NCBI GenBank assembly: GCA_041984585.1
Contig: JBHIXX010000010.1
Coordinates: 14,608 to 78,607, forward strand
Length of the DNA stretch: 64,000 nucleotides
Direction of reading: 5' to 3'
From: Pseudolysinimonas_A sp041984585
GTDB lineage: Bacteria; Actinomycetota; Actinomycetes; Actinomycetales; Microbacteriaceae
Of this stretch, positions 41,905 through 50,306 are shown one piece after another. Every line of letters begins with the position of its first letter. Positions within the stretch are counted from its first letter, which is position 1. The notes beneath the pieces were generated by a model that was not told the origin of the DNA, made no database searches, and worked only from the letters and a program-made list of their open reading frames with translations. Both the position numbers and the translations under genes were made by a program.

Positions 41905-42090
41905 GTTCCGTTCCTTCCGAGACGCTCCTGGCTGCTTGTCTCAGCGCCCGGAGATACGGCAGCGGCGCCTCGGCGAATTGACGCCCGTCGAAATACGAGA
42001 CCGTCATGACCACGCAGGCCGCAGTCGCGGCCCCTACAAAAGAGTCCCCTCAACCTTCAGCAGTCCCTTCAGCCGCCTTGTCGCCGGGGG

Positions 42091-42480
42091 TCACGGTAGG
42101 ACCACCACGCTTTCACCTAGAAGTTCCCCAGCATCGGTATCACGGTCGTCTCCCGCGAGCTGATATCGAGAGCCAAAGGCGCCGACGGTAAGGGGCAAAC
42201 GTGGACCACAGCCCTCTACAGCGTCGTCGTTCCGAATGAGCAGGAGGCAGTAGGCCTCGTCTTCGACTCGTGTTGCGAAGTACACCGCGACGTCTTCGTA
42301 CGCGCCGATGAAACGGGACGATTCTGGCTGGTACACGTCACGGGCTGCCGCCGGCGGGAGTGTGTCGTCCGCCGTCTGAGCGCGATCTAGCTCCGGGATC
42401 GCATTTCCCGAGGCGCAACCGGCTACAACCCCGACAGCAAGCATGGCGCCAATCGCCCCGAGCCAGGACCGGCGGCGCAC
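42091..42480 (-). CDS. small lipoprotein, family B-like
   Basis: The 129-residue protein has a lipoprotein signal (lipobox VVAGC, Cys22). The mature part contains VAVYFATRVEDEAYCLLLIRN and then GCGPRLPL, the same aromatic-x-A...C...C pattern as the membrane-tethered B proteins. The GTG start lies 28 nt after the family A copy 3 gene, so an operon is likely. Confidence 0.65.
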   Translation of the reverse strand: MRRRSWLGAIGAMLAVGVVAGCASGNAIPELDRAQTADDTLPPAAARDVYQPESSRFIGAYEDVAVYFATRVEDEAYCLLLIRNDDAVEGCGPRLPLTVGAFGSRYQLAGDDRDTDAGELLGESVVVLP

Positions 42481-42508
42481 GTCAGTCGACCCCAGTCATC
42501 GCGCGGGC

Positions 42509-42952
42509 CTACGGTCTCTTCGACCAACAGTAGAGGGCGACAGAGGAGGGCGCGCTGGCACCGTAGGGATACTGGTAGCACCGACTTCCCGCACCCGAGA
42601 TCGTCGCGTGCCCGGGGTCCACGCTGTAGTAGGCGGCCGCAGTAAACACCGAGTAGGCGTCGTAGGGATACGCGGTCGAGATCTTGTAGGTCTGATACAC
42701 CGCGTTGACTTGAGACGCGGTTGTGGTACCACCTTTGATGCTGAACCCTACGCCGGTAGTGATTGCCGAGTACGGACCCCGGACTACACCGTTAGCGTAC
42801 TGGACGGTTGCGGCCGCGGCGGGTGTCGCCACCATAAGGGCGATCGCGATCCCTGCGAGCACGCCGGATAGCAGGCCGCGTAGAACCGTGGGCCGCGACC
42901 GGCCGCCGTCATCGTGGATCGCTTGACTGGTCTCCTGCCTCAGTGCGCTCAT
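42509..42952 (-). CDS. small secreted two-cysteine protein, family A copy 3
   Basis: The 147-residue protein has a long N-region, a signal peptide ending TPAAA and a mature start ATVQYANGVV. Two Cys lie at the end: SRCYQYPYGA and LYCWSKRP. Tyr, Thr and Ser are abundant. The ATG overlaps the stop of the 42949 gene (ATGA). Confidence 0.7.
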   Translation of the reverse strand: MSALRQETSQAIHDDGGRSRPTVLRGLLSGVLAGIAIALMVATPAAAATVQYANGVVRGPYSAITTGVGFSIKGGTTTASQVNAVYQTYKISTAYPYDAYSVFTAAAYYSVDPGHATISGAGSRCYQYPYGASAPSSVALYCWSKRP

Positions 42953-43650
42953 GGTTGGCCGATCATCGGGTTGCCGAAGAAGGAGACGGTGACCGTTCCG
43001 AAGGCGTCATCCTCGAGCACGAGAGTGCCCGTCGGGTAGACCTCGGCGTTGCCGCGGTCTGCGGCGTCGAACACGATGAGGTTGGGGGCCACTGCGGCCA
43101 GCGGGGCGTTGGTCTGGGTTTCGACAGCAAGCTGGTCGAACCCATGGGGCAGCAAGTAGACCTCGGCGCGGGCGCCGGCGTCGCGTTCGTCGCCGTGCAG
43201 GAGTACGCCCGCTCCGTGTGCCAGCCAGAAGTCATGCGGGACGCAGCCGGAAGCTGCTGCCGCGCTGTCGGTGGAGCCGTCCAATACTGCGAACACACAC
43301 AACTGGCTGGTGCGGGTCACCGCGACCCAGTATTCGGCTCGGTCAGCCGAATACAGACGATGCACGCTCGCTTCGACGAGGCCGCCTCGCGCGAGGTCGG
43401 CAAAGTCGATGTAGGCCGGCAGCTCCCGCCAGCCGTTGTCAGGTGTCTGCTCAAGGACGGGGAGGGTGTCGCGGTACTGGTCGATCGCTGTCGCGTCGTC
43501 CACGGCCACCTCGCTCGGAATCGGTGCGGGCGCGGGTTCCGTCGAGGCGCTGGCGATCGCACTTCCTCCGATGAGAAGGGCGGTGGCGACAAGCGCGGCT
43601 GCGGCTGCGGCGATAGACCCTATCCCGTTGCCGAAGTTGGATGACTTCAT
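42949..43650 (-). CDS. membrane-tethered partner protein, family B
   Basis: The 233-residue protein has one N-terminal membrane helix (IAAAAAALVATALLIGG) that may be a signal anchor. The extracellular domain contains EYWVAVTRTSQLCVFAVLDG and SGCVPHDFWLAHGAGV, closely matching the 39566 protein (YWAAL...LCFLLTLDG...CADEEQFAAHGIG). An AGGAGA site overlaps the stop codon of the 43660 gene, showing tight operon packing. Confidence 0.72.
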   Translation of the reverse strand: MKSSNFGNGIGSIAAAAAALVATALLIGGSAIASASTEPAPAPIPSEVAVDDATAIDQYRDTLPVLEQTPDNGWRELPAYIDFADLARGGLVEASVHRLYSADRAEYWVAVTRTSQLCVFAVLDGSTDSAAAASGCVPHDFWLAHGAGVLLHGDERDAGARAEVYLLPHGFDQLAVETQTNAPLAAVAPNLIVFDAADRGNAEVYPTGTLVLEDDAFGTVTVSFFGNPMIGQP

Positions 43651-43659
43651 CGTTGTCTC

Positions 43660-44076
43660 CTAGCTGTACAGCTTGCAGGTCATGCTCAGGGTGCCGCTGA
43701 GGCCGCCGGGGTATCCCGTTTGGAATCGACAGCGGCTCTGAACCTGGTTGGCTCCTCGCGGTTTCGCAGGGTGGGTGAAGCTGGTCCACGATGTGCCGGT
43801 CGAGGAATAGAAGACGATTACGTTGACGACGTCGAGAGTTTGCAGTTTCACGTCCCACACGTATCCAAGGTCCACGCTGCCGCCCGTAATGTAGGTGCCA
43901 CCGACGCCGCCTGAGTAGTACCAGACGGTGTCCTGTGCACCGCTGTTGAAGTACGTATATGTCGCGGCCGAAGCAGCGGGCGGGCCGTTGATCAGGGGTG
44001 CGAGGGAGAGGCCGAGGGCGGCGACTACGGTTGTCAGCCGCCGCGACCTTCTGGCGATCCTCGAGGTGGTATTCAT
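43660..44076 (-). CDS. small secreted two-cysteine protein, family A copy 4
   Basis: The 138-residue protein has an Arg-rich N-region, a signal peptide ending PPAASA and a mature start ATYTYFNSGA. GGSVDLG matches copy 2, and two C-terminal Cys lie in SRCRFQTGY and TCKLYS. It is the first gene of the minus-strand array, facing the sigma-factor operon. The frame is open further upstream, but the ATG at 44076 begins the signal peptide. Confidence 0.7.
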   Translation of the reverse strand: MNTTSRIARRSRRLTTVVAALGLSLAPLINGPPAASAATYTYFNSGAQDTVWYYSGGVGGTYITGGSVDLGYVWDVKLQTLDVVNVIVFYSSTGTSWTSFTHPAKPRGANQVQSRCRFQTGYPGGLSGTLSMTCKLYS

Positions 44077-44557
44077 CCCGTGAGCGCCTGCCCCGAATAC
44101 GAAGGCGGCAGATCGTCCCTCTCCGGCAAGATCTGCCCTGTCTTTGCCTGCCATTCCCAGCACTACTCTCGTCTCCATGTCGCAAGTGTCGTCGCCGGTG
44201 CTCCTATATCTCCCGACGACCGCACCTTGCGCATAGTCATCACTGTCCATTCGTCGTAGCCCCTGCACGCAGCCGCCATCGCGGCGTTAATGGGAGTGTT
44301 TCCGGCAGCCCAGCGATTGTTTCCGCCGATGGGAGAGCCTCGGAAGTATGGAGGGCCAGGCACCGCCGACACACTCGTCTCCTGGGGGCGGCGATGAGGG
44401 CGTGCCGTGTCGGCAGCTCGCTGTGCTGGAAAGGACCGGAAACTTGCGGCGGGAACGACTGTGGCTCCCTCCGCCGTCACGGGTCGGAGGGGTGCACATG
44501 TAATGTTTCGGTTCCGTCCGGAAATAACGATCGTGAGGGCTGGCCTGGGGGCGAATC
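44077..44557. other. 481-nt divergent regulatory region between array and sigma-factor operon
   Basis: No convincing gene is seen. It holds an 8-bp inverted repeat GGCAGATC/GATCTGCC (44107-44114 and 44130-44137) 31 nt upstream of the family A copy 4 start. A GGAAAC hexamer (44438-44443) of the kind used as -35 by ECF sigma factors and a TAATGT hexamer (44501-44506) lie on the plus strand before the sigma gene. The rest shows nothing recognisable. Confidence 0.45.
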
Positions 44558-45058
44558 GTGACGCGAAACGATGACGCGAAACGTTTCGCAGCCTTCTACC
44601 GAGAGCACTACTCGCCGATCCTGAGTACCTGTGTTCGTCGATTGAACGATCGTGACGCGGCGGAGGACGCTGCCGCCGAAGTGTTCCGAGTGGCCTGGCA
44701 ACGCTTTCCCGAACAGAAGGACCCTTCCCTTGCATGGCTGTACGCCGTTGCGCGCAACGTGGTCGGCAATGAGTACCGCCGACGGTCCCGCGCACGAGCC
44801 CTGCAAGACCGCCTCGAGCAGAGGGCTGCGGAAGCACCCGCCGATGACGGCGAGGAGGTGAGAGCGGCGATGGTCACCTTGCGTCAGAGCGACCGCGAGC
44901 TGCTCTTCATGGCCTACTGGGAGGGGCTACACGGTGATGAGATCGCGAAGGTCCTCGGGATCTCCGTCTCTTCCGCGCGGGTGAGGCTCACTCGTGCGCG
45001 CCAGGCGATGCGCCGCGCGCTCAGCAAGACGTCGGCCCGGAGCGTGGACCATGGATGA
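44558..45058 (+). CDS. RNA polymerase sigma factor, ECF/sigma-70 family
   Basis: The 166-residue protein has region 2 (FAAFYREHYSPILSTCVRRL, DAAEDAAAEVFRVAWQRFPE, SLAWLYAVARNVVGNEYRR) and region 4 (LLFMAYWEGLHGDEIAKVLGISVSSARVRLTRARQ, here residues about 112-146). No C-terminal extension. GTG start. The following membrane-protein gene overlaps by 8 nt, the usual place for an anti-sigma or associated membrane regulator. Targets are unknown; the adjacent divergent array is an obvious candidate. Confidence 0.92.
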   Translation: MTRNDDAKRFAAFYREHYSPILSTCVRRLNDRDAAEDAAAEVFRVAWQRFPEQKDPSLAWLYAVARNVVGNEYRRRSRARALQDRLEQRAAEAPADDGEEVRAAMVTLRQSDRELLFMAYWEGLHGDEIAKVLGISVSSARVRLTRARQAMRRALSKTSARSVDHG

Positions 45059-46040
45059 CCTGGAGCGGCGGATCCGTGCCGCGAACCCCCACCCGATCGA
45101 TCGCGATGCGCCGCTGAGCGAGCGGGCCGAGCGCGAACTCGCCGCCTTGCTGGTCACGCCGCGCGAGACGCAGGAGTCGCGGTCGAGGCGCCTCCCCGCC
45201 TCCCGTCGGTTGACGATCGCGGCGACAACGATCGCGGCGACGCTGCTCGTGGTGCTCACCGTGGGTATCGCGAACCTGCTCGTGGTTCGTCCCGCTGCAG
45301 CATCCTCGCCACCGCTTCTCGCACCAACGCCCATCGCAGAAAGCACGGATGCCGTCCTCGGAAGGTTGACCACGATGGCACGCGCCAACCCGACCGCCGC
45401 TCCATCCGCCGTGATCGCCGCCGAGACCTGGTCCGCAGAACTCACGCCCGGAGCGGACGAGGTCACGTTCGTGCAGCCCCGCGAGATCGTCCGCACCCGC
45501 AACGACGACCTCTCGGGGTCGGTCGTGACCCGGGCCGGCGAGGTCCGGTGGGGTGTCGTGCCCGACGGGCAGGCACCCGTGCAGCCCGGCACCGTGCTCG
45601 AAGAGAACGACTTCGGCACCGGCGAATACCCGATGCTGTTTCCCTCACCCCCGCCCGACGACGCGGACGAGCTTCAGGGCTATCTTGAGCAGACCGTCGG
45701 GATCACCCAGGCGTCCACGACGGGCGACATCTTCCGCGCCACCGTCGACCTGCGCAACGAATGGTCTCTCGACGGCGGCCAGACCGCCGCGCTTTTGGAG
45801 CTCATCGCCACCCGCGATGACGTGATCGTCCTCGGAACCGTCACCGACCGTCTCGGCCGGACGGGGATCGCGCTCGCGACCGACACCCGATTCGACGGCG
45901 CCTTCCGCGACATCCTCATCTTCGACCCCGAGACCGCGACCCTCCTGGCCGCCGAAGACGTGTACCTCGGCGGCATCGACGACATCCAGCTCGAAGCACC
46001 CGCCGTACTGAACTACACCGCGTGGAAGGACACACCATGA
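45051..46040 (+). CDS. CU044_5270-like membrane protein, putative sigma-factor partner
   Basis: The 329-residue protein has a cytoplasmic N-terminus of about 50 residues (MDDLERRIRAANPHPID), one membrane helix (LTIAATTIAATLLVVLTVGI) and an extracellular domain. Blocks such as ELTPGADEVTFVQPREIV, LLELIATRDDVIVLGTVTD and DILIFDPETATLLAAEDVY match the CU044_5270 family, which is typically encoded after ECF sigma factors. It lacks a zinc anti-sigma HxxxCxxC motif. Overlaps at both ends show a coupled operon. Confidence 0.85.
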   Translation: MDDLERRIRAANPHPIDRDAPLSERAERELAALLVTPRETQESRSRRLPASRRLTIAATTIAATLLVVLTVGIANLLVVRPAAASSPPLLAPTPIAESTDAVLGRLTTMARANPTAAPSAVIAAETWSAELTPGADEVTFVQPREIVRTRNDDLSGSVVTRAGEVRWGVVPDGQAPVQPGTVLEENDFGTGEYPMLFPSPPPDDADELQGYLEQTVGITQASTTGDIFRATVDLRNEWSLDGGQTAALLELIATRDDVIVLGTVTDRLGRTGIALATDTRFDGAFRDILIFDPETATLLAAEDVYLGGIDDIQLEAPAVLNYTAWKDTP

Positions 46041-46531
46041 ACACACGCTTCAAAGCCGCAATCGCCGCGATCGCAATCGCCGCGATCGCACTGCTGGGAC
46101 TCGGCGCCAACCCCGCGCTCGCGAACACCGCCGACGACCTCGAGTCGCGAACCGCCGCGATCCTCGCCGCCCACCCGGGAGGCAAGGAGGTCGCCCCCGG
46201 GGTCATCTCCTGGGACGACGGAGCCGTCACCCTCACCCTCGAGGGAGCACCCGTCTCGCCACGGTCCGTCGCGAGCTGCGCCACCGGCAAGTACTGCGCC
46301 TGGAGCAACACCTCCTACACCGGCACCAAACTCACCTTCACCGCCTGCTCCTCCGGCGGCTCCTCCAGCAGCCTCGCCCTCCTCGGCGGCCACGCCCGAT
46401 CGACCGCCAACGCCCGAACCTCCGGGCACGTCGACGCCCGCGTCGGCAGCACCACGATCTACACCATGGCCGCAGGCACCGGAAACCCCTCCAACGGCGT
46501 CACGCTCACGGCACTCGTCTGCTACACGTGA
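46037..46531 (+). CDS. exported peptidase-inhibitor I36/crystallin-like protein
   Basis: The 164-residue protein has a signal peptide ending NPALA (residue 30), a propeptide-like stretch and a C-terminal domain with CATGKYCAWSNTSYTGTKL and TACSSGG, the pattern of family I36 inhibitors and related beta/gamma-crystallin folds. A fourth Cys lies in LVCYT at the end. Its ATG overlaps the stop of the CU044_5270-like gene, so it is the output gene of the sigma operon. The I36 link is an inference from the Cys/Trp/Tyr pattern. Confidence 0.72.
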   Translation: MNTRFKAAIAAIAIAAIALLGLGANPALANTADDLESRTAAILAAHPGGKEVAPGVISWDDGAVTLTLEGAPVSPRSVASCATGKYCAWSNTSYTGTKLTFTACSSGGSSSSLALLGGHARSTANARTSGHVDARVGSTTIYTMAAGTGNPSNGVTLTALVCYT

Positions 46532-46578
46532 GACCCCGCCGTCGCGATCACACACCCATCCCATCGAGGAGAACAACA

Positions 46579-47019
46579 GTGATTCGGGAACACCGAGGAG
46601 CGCTGCACAGCGCAGCACTCGCCGCGGGGCTCCTCGTGACGAGCTTGCTCGCGTCGTGCGGAACGACCACCGCCCCCGAACCCGCGCCCACAGCCGCCCC
46701 GAAGCCCGCCGAGGACGTCTGCTGGGAGATCGTCGACGTCGGCACGCTGGTGCTCAACATGCAGGCCGGACGGGATGCCGATCGGATCGGGGACCTGGAC
46801 TTCCGCGGCGCGATGCAACTCGCCAGCAGGATGGTGAGCCGGCTGGAACCCTCGGACGATCCCGACCTCGATGTGGCAATGGATGCGCTGAAGGCTGCCG
46901 CTGGCGAGGCCGGAGTCGACCCCTACTCGTCAGAGTGGACGACCGCATTCAACGCAGCCAGGGAAAGCTGCGGGTCGATTCTCGGCGAGTTCGGCACCTA
47001 CGGGTGGGTCGGCGGGTGA
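46579..47019 (+). CDS. small lipoprotein of unknown function
   Basis: The 146-residue protein has a lipoprotein signal with LLASC (Cys27), a Pro/Ala-rich linker and a small helical domain containing CWEIVDVGTLVLNMQ and a later Cys in ARESCGSILGE. GAGGAG precedes the GTG by 8 nt. It is 47 nt after the I36-like gene and may be co-transcribed. No family is recognised. Confidence 0.7.
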   Translation: MIREHRGALHSAALAAGLLVTSLLASCGTTTAPEPAPTAAPKPAEDVCWEIVDVGTLVLNMQAGRDADRIGDLDFRGAMQLASRMVSRLEPSDDPDLDVAMDALKAAAGEAGVDPYSSEWTTAFNAARESCGSILGEFGTYGWVGG

Positions 47020-47071
47020 GCGGCACTCCCTAGTCACCTCCACACCGCCGTGCCGCGTCGGGTCGCCTGCG

Positions 47072-47077
47072 TAGGGT
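47072..47077 (+). promoter_or_regulatory. -10 box of recQ
   Basis: TAGGGT lies 7 nt before the recQ ATG. Confidence 0.5.
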
Positions 47078-47084
47078 GGGCGGC

Positions 47085-48887
47085 ATGACGAACCCGGCCG
47101 ACGTGCTGCACCGGGTGTTCGGCTACCGAGACTTCCGCGGCGACCAGGCGAGCATCGTCGACCACGTGACCTCCGGCGGCGACGCGCTGGTGCTCATGCC
47201 GACGGGCGGGGGCAAGTCGCTCTGCTACCAGATCCCGGCGCTGGTGCGGCAGGGGACGGGCGTCGTCATCTCCCCGCTGATCGCGCTCATGCAGGACCAG
47301 GTCGACGCGCTGGCGACCCTCGGCGTGCGGGCCGCGTTCCTCAACTCGACGCAGGACGCGGCATCCCGCCACGAGGTGGAGTCGGCGTTCGCGGCGGGGG
47401 AGCTCGACCTGCTCTATCTGGCGCCCGAGCGGCTCGCCTCGCCGCACGCCCTGGCGCTGCTCGACCGCGCCCCGATCGCCCTGTTCGCCATCGACGAGGC
47501 GCACTGCGTGTCGCAGTGGGGGCACGACTTCCGCCCCGACTACCTGCGGCTCTCGACCCTGCACGAGCGCTGGCCCGACGTGCCGCGCATCGCGCTGACG
47601 GCGACCGCGACCGAGGCGACCCGGCGCGAGATCGTCGAGCGGCTCGAGCTGGGCTCCGCGCGGCAGTTCGTGTCGTCGTTCGACCGGCCGAACATCCAGT
47701 ACCGCATCGAGCCGAAGGCGCAGGCGTTCGGCCAGCTGCTCTCCCTCATCCGCTCGGAGCACCCGGGTGAGGCGGGCATCGTCTACTGCCTGTCGCGGGC
47801 GTCGGTCGAGAAGACGGCGCAGGCCCTCGTCGACGAGGGGATCACGGCGCTGCCGTACCACGCGGGTCTCGACGCGGCCACGCGCGCGCGGCACCAGTCG
47901 CGGTTCCTGCGCGAGGACGGCGTGGTGATGGTCGCGACGATCGCGTTCGGCATGGGCATCGACAAGCCGGATGTGCGCTTCGTCGCCCACCTCGACCTGC
48001 CGAAGAGCGTCGAGGGCTACTACCAGGAGACCGGCCGCGCCGGCCGCGACGGGATGCCCTCGACCGCCTGGCTCGCCTACGGCCTGCAGGACGTCGTGCA
48101 GCAGCGTCGGATGATCGACGAGGGCGAGGGGGATGCCGCCCACAAGCGCCGCCAGTCGCAGCACCTCGACGCCATGCTCGCGCTGTGCGAAACGGTGGAG
48201 TGCCGCCGCGTGCAGCTGCTCGCGTACTTCGGTCAGCGGTCCGAGGCGTGCGGCAACTGCGACACCTGCCTGAACCCGCCGGAGTCGTGGGACGGCACGG
48301 TCCCCGCGCAGAAGCTGCTGTCGACGGTCGTGCGGCTGCGGCGCGAGCGCAACCAGCGCTTCGGCGCCGGGCAGCTCATCGACATCCTGCTCGGCAAGCA
48401 GACCGACCGGGTGCGCCAGCACCGGCACGACGAGCTGAGCACCTTCGGCATCGGCACCGAGCTCGGCGAGCAGGAGTGGCGGGGCGTCGTGCGGCAGCTG
48501 CTCGCCCAGGGTCTGCTCGCGGTGAGCGGCGACGGCTACGGCACGCTCGGCATCACCGACGCGTCGGGCGCCGTGCTGCAGGGCGAGCGCACCGTGAAGC
48601 TGCGGCGCGAGCCGGAGCGCACGGCGCGCACCAAGAAGCGCTCGGTCGCCGCGGAACTGCCGGATGACGCCCGCGATCTGTTCGAGAGGCTGCGCGAGTG
48701 GCGCGCCGGCGTCGCCCGCGAACAGGGCGTTCCCGCCTACGTCGTCTTCGGGGATGCGACCCTGCGCGGCATCGCCGTCACCCGACCCGCATCCCGCGAC
48801 GAACTCGCGACGATCAGCGGGGTCGGCGAGAAGAAACTGGAGAGCTACGGGGACGGCGTTCTCGCGCTCGTCAACCCGTCGGAGTGA
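47085..48887 (+). CDS. recQ: ATP-dependent DNA helicase RecQ
   Basis: The 600-residue 3'-5' DNA helicase for recombination repair has motif I MPTGGGKSLCYQ (residues 38-49), DEAHCVSQWGHDFRPDY at about residue 138, ARTGRDGMPS-type motif VI (ETGRAGRDGMPS), and the zinc-binding cysteines CRRVQLLAYFGQ...CGNCDTC. An RQC domain and a C-terminal HRDC domain (LRGIAVTRPASRDELATISG) complete the canonical plan. GC content returns to the genome norm here. Confidence 0.97.
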   Translation: MTNPADVLHRVFGYRDFRGDQASIVDHVTSGGDALVLMPTGGGKSLCYQIPALVRQGTGVVISPLIALMQDQVDALATLGVRAAFLNSTQDAASRHEVESAFAAGELDLLYLAPERLASPHALALLDRAPIALFAIDEAHCVSQWGHDFRPDYLRLSTLHERWPDVPRIALTATATEATRREIVERLELGSARQFVSSFDRPNIQYRIEPKAQAFGQLLSLIRSEHPGEAGIVYCLSRASVEKTAQALVDEGITALPYHAGLDAATRARHQSRFLREDGVVMVATIAFGMGIDKPDVRFVAHLDLPKSVEGYYQETGRAGRDGMPSTAWLAYGLQDVVQQRRMIDEGEGDAAHKRRQSQHLDAMLALCETVECRRVQLLAYFGQRSEACGNCDTCLNPPESWDGTVPAQKLLSTVVRLRRERNQRFGAGQLIDILLGKQTDRVRQHRHDELSTFGIGTELGEQEWRGVVRQLLAQGLLAVSGDGYGTLGITDASGAVLQGERTVKLRREPERTARTKKRSVAAELPDDARDLFERLREWRAGVAREQGVPAYVVFGDATLRGIAVTRPASRDELATISGVGEKKLESYGDGVLALVNPSE

Positions 48888-48906
48888 GGCGCATCGGGGC
48901 GCTACG

Positions 48907-49434
48907 GTGAGCGACATGACCGACGCCCCCTCCCGCTCCGCCGGCGACATCGCCGCGGGCGTGGCGCTCATCGCGATCCCGTGGATCACGACACTGCTCA
49001 AGTTCGTGGCGGCGGGGTGGTTCCTGCTGTTCTACGCGATGGGCCTGGCCCTGTTCGTGCCGCTGTACGTGCTGGTCATCGTGATCGCGATCACCGGCTT
49101 CCTGCGGCGGCGTGCCGCGTTCGCGTTCGCCGGCGCCGGTCGGGTGCGCGCCTGGATCGCGGCGTGGTTGCATCCGCTCGCCTTCCTCGCCGCGACGGCG
49201 GTGCTGGTCGACGGCGGCGACGACGGGTCGTGGACCTCCCCGATCGCGGTGATCCTCGGTCTGCCGACCAACTCCGACTTCGCGAACGCGGCCAACGTCG
49301 CCTTCGCCCCGCTCTGCGTGGTGTCGGCGGCCGCTCTGGTCTGGCTCGTGGTGGAGTGGATCATCGCGCTGCGGGCGCGGTCCCGCGCCGCGGGGCCGGC
49401 CTACGGCGCGTCGACGGAGGGGATGGCGCTGTGA
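48907..49434 (+). CDS. DUF6264-like membrane protein
   Basis: The 175-residue protein has four predicted helices (AAGVALIAIPWITTLLKFVA, ALFVPLYVLVIVIAITGF, AWLHPLAFLAATAVLV, LCVVSAAALVWLVVEWII). The pattern resembles the Microbacteriaceae DUF6264 family. The start may be the GTG at 48907 or the ATG at 48916. Its stop overlaps the metallopeptidase start (GTGA). Confidence 0.75.
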   Translation: MSDMTDAPSRSAGDIAAGVALIAIPWITTLLKFVAAGWFLLFYAMGLALFVPLYVLVIVIAITGFLRRRAAFAFAGAGRVRAWIAAWLHPLAFLAATAVLVDGGDDGSWTSPIAVILGLPTNSDFANAANVAFAPLCVVSAAALVWLVVEWIIALRARSRAAGPAYGASTEGMAL

Positions 49435-50306
49435 CGTTCAACGACGACGCGAACATCAAGGGCGGTCGGGTCAGCAAGCGCGGCCGCAACGCGGCGATCG
49501 GCGTCGGCGGAGGCGGGCTCGGCATCGTCGCGCTGTTCCTGGTGTCGCAGCTGCTCGGCTTCGACGTGACGCAGTTCATCGACCCGTCGACCCTGGGCGG
49601 TGGGGGGACCACCACCGAGGAGGAGTCGCTCGACCAGTGCCAGACGGGCGAGGACGCGAACGAGGACATCGACTGCCGCATGCAGGGCGCGGCGACCGCG
49701 CTCGACGTGTTCTGGGAGGACACCCTGCAGGGCTACACCGCCCCGTCGATGGTCATCTTCGAGGGCGCGACGAGCACCGGATGCGGCAGCGCGACGAGCG
49801 CGGTCGGCCCGTTCTACTGCCCGCCCGACCAGACCGTCTACATCGACACCTCCTTCTACGACCAGCTGCGCACCCAGTTCGGCGCCTCGGGCGGTCCGCT
49901 GGCGCAGCTCTACGTGGTGGCGCACGAGTGGGGTCACCACGTGCAGAACATCGCCGGGATCATGGACGGCCTCAACCTGCAGCAGTCGGGCCCGTCGTCC
50001 GACGGCGTGCGCCTCGAACTGCAGGCCGACTGCTTCGCCGGCGCCTGGGTGGCGGCGGCGAGCACGACGACGGATGCCGGTGGCGAGCCGTTCCTCGAGA
50101 CGCCGACGCAGACCCAGATCGACGACGCGCTCAACGCCGCGGCCGCCGTGGGCGACGACAACATCCAGGAGTCGACGACCGGGCAGGTGCATCCGGAGAC
50201 CTGGACGCACGGGTCGAGCGATTCTCGTCAGAAGTGGTTCATGGTCGGCTACACGCAGGGCGTCAACGCCTGCGACACCTTCGGGGCGGCCGCCGGCGAC
50301 CTCTGA
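49431..50306 (+). CDS. neutral zinc metallopeptidase (YpfJ-like)
   Basis: The 291-residue protein is membrane-anchored by one helix (GGGGLGIVALFLVSQLLGF) and has an extracellular peptidase domain with VVAHEWGHHVQNIAG, where HEWGH is the zinc site, and LELQADCFAGAWV with the third ligand Glu. GPFYCPPDQTVYIDTSFYDQL precedes it. These mark the putative neutral zinc metallopeptidase family. The substrate is unknown. The GTG start is coupled to the upstream membrane protein. Confidence 0.92.
   Translation: MTFNDDANIKGGRVSKRGRNAAIGVGGGGLGIVALFLVSQLLGFDVTQFIDPSTLGGGGTTTEEESLDQCQTGEDANEDIDCRMQGAATALDVFWEDTLQGYTAPSMVIFEGATSTGCGSATSAVGPFYCPPDQTVYIDTSFYDQLRTQFGASGGPLAQLYVVAHEWGHHVQNIAGIMDGLNLQQSGPSSDGVRLELQADCFAGAWVAAASTTTDAGGEPFLETPTQTQIDDALNAAAAVGDDNIQESTTGQVHPETWTHGSSDSRQKWFMVGYTQGVNACDTFGAAAGDL

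Noticed and set aside
41720..42013. 97-codon minus-strand frame upstream of the 41350 gene
   Set aside because: It overlaps the N-terminus of the 41350-41904 gene in another frame, and that gene has a clear ribosome site, helix and Cys motif.
39222..44076. Lactococcin-972-type bacteriocin operon
   Set aside because: The secreted proteins are exported and small, but lack the family's His/Trp-rich pattern, and no ABC ATPase or large bacteriocin-associated membrane protein is present.
44163..44837. 224-codon minus-strand frame entering the sigma gene
   Set aside because: It overlaps the sigma factor gene antisense. Its last 50 residues look slightly protein-like, but no start, ribosome site or family supports it.
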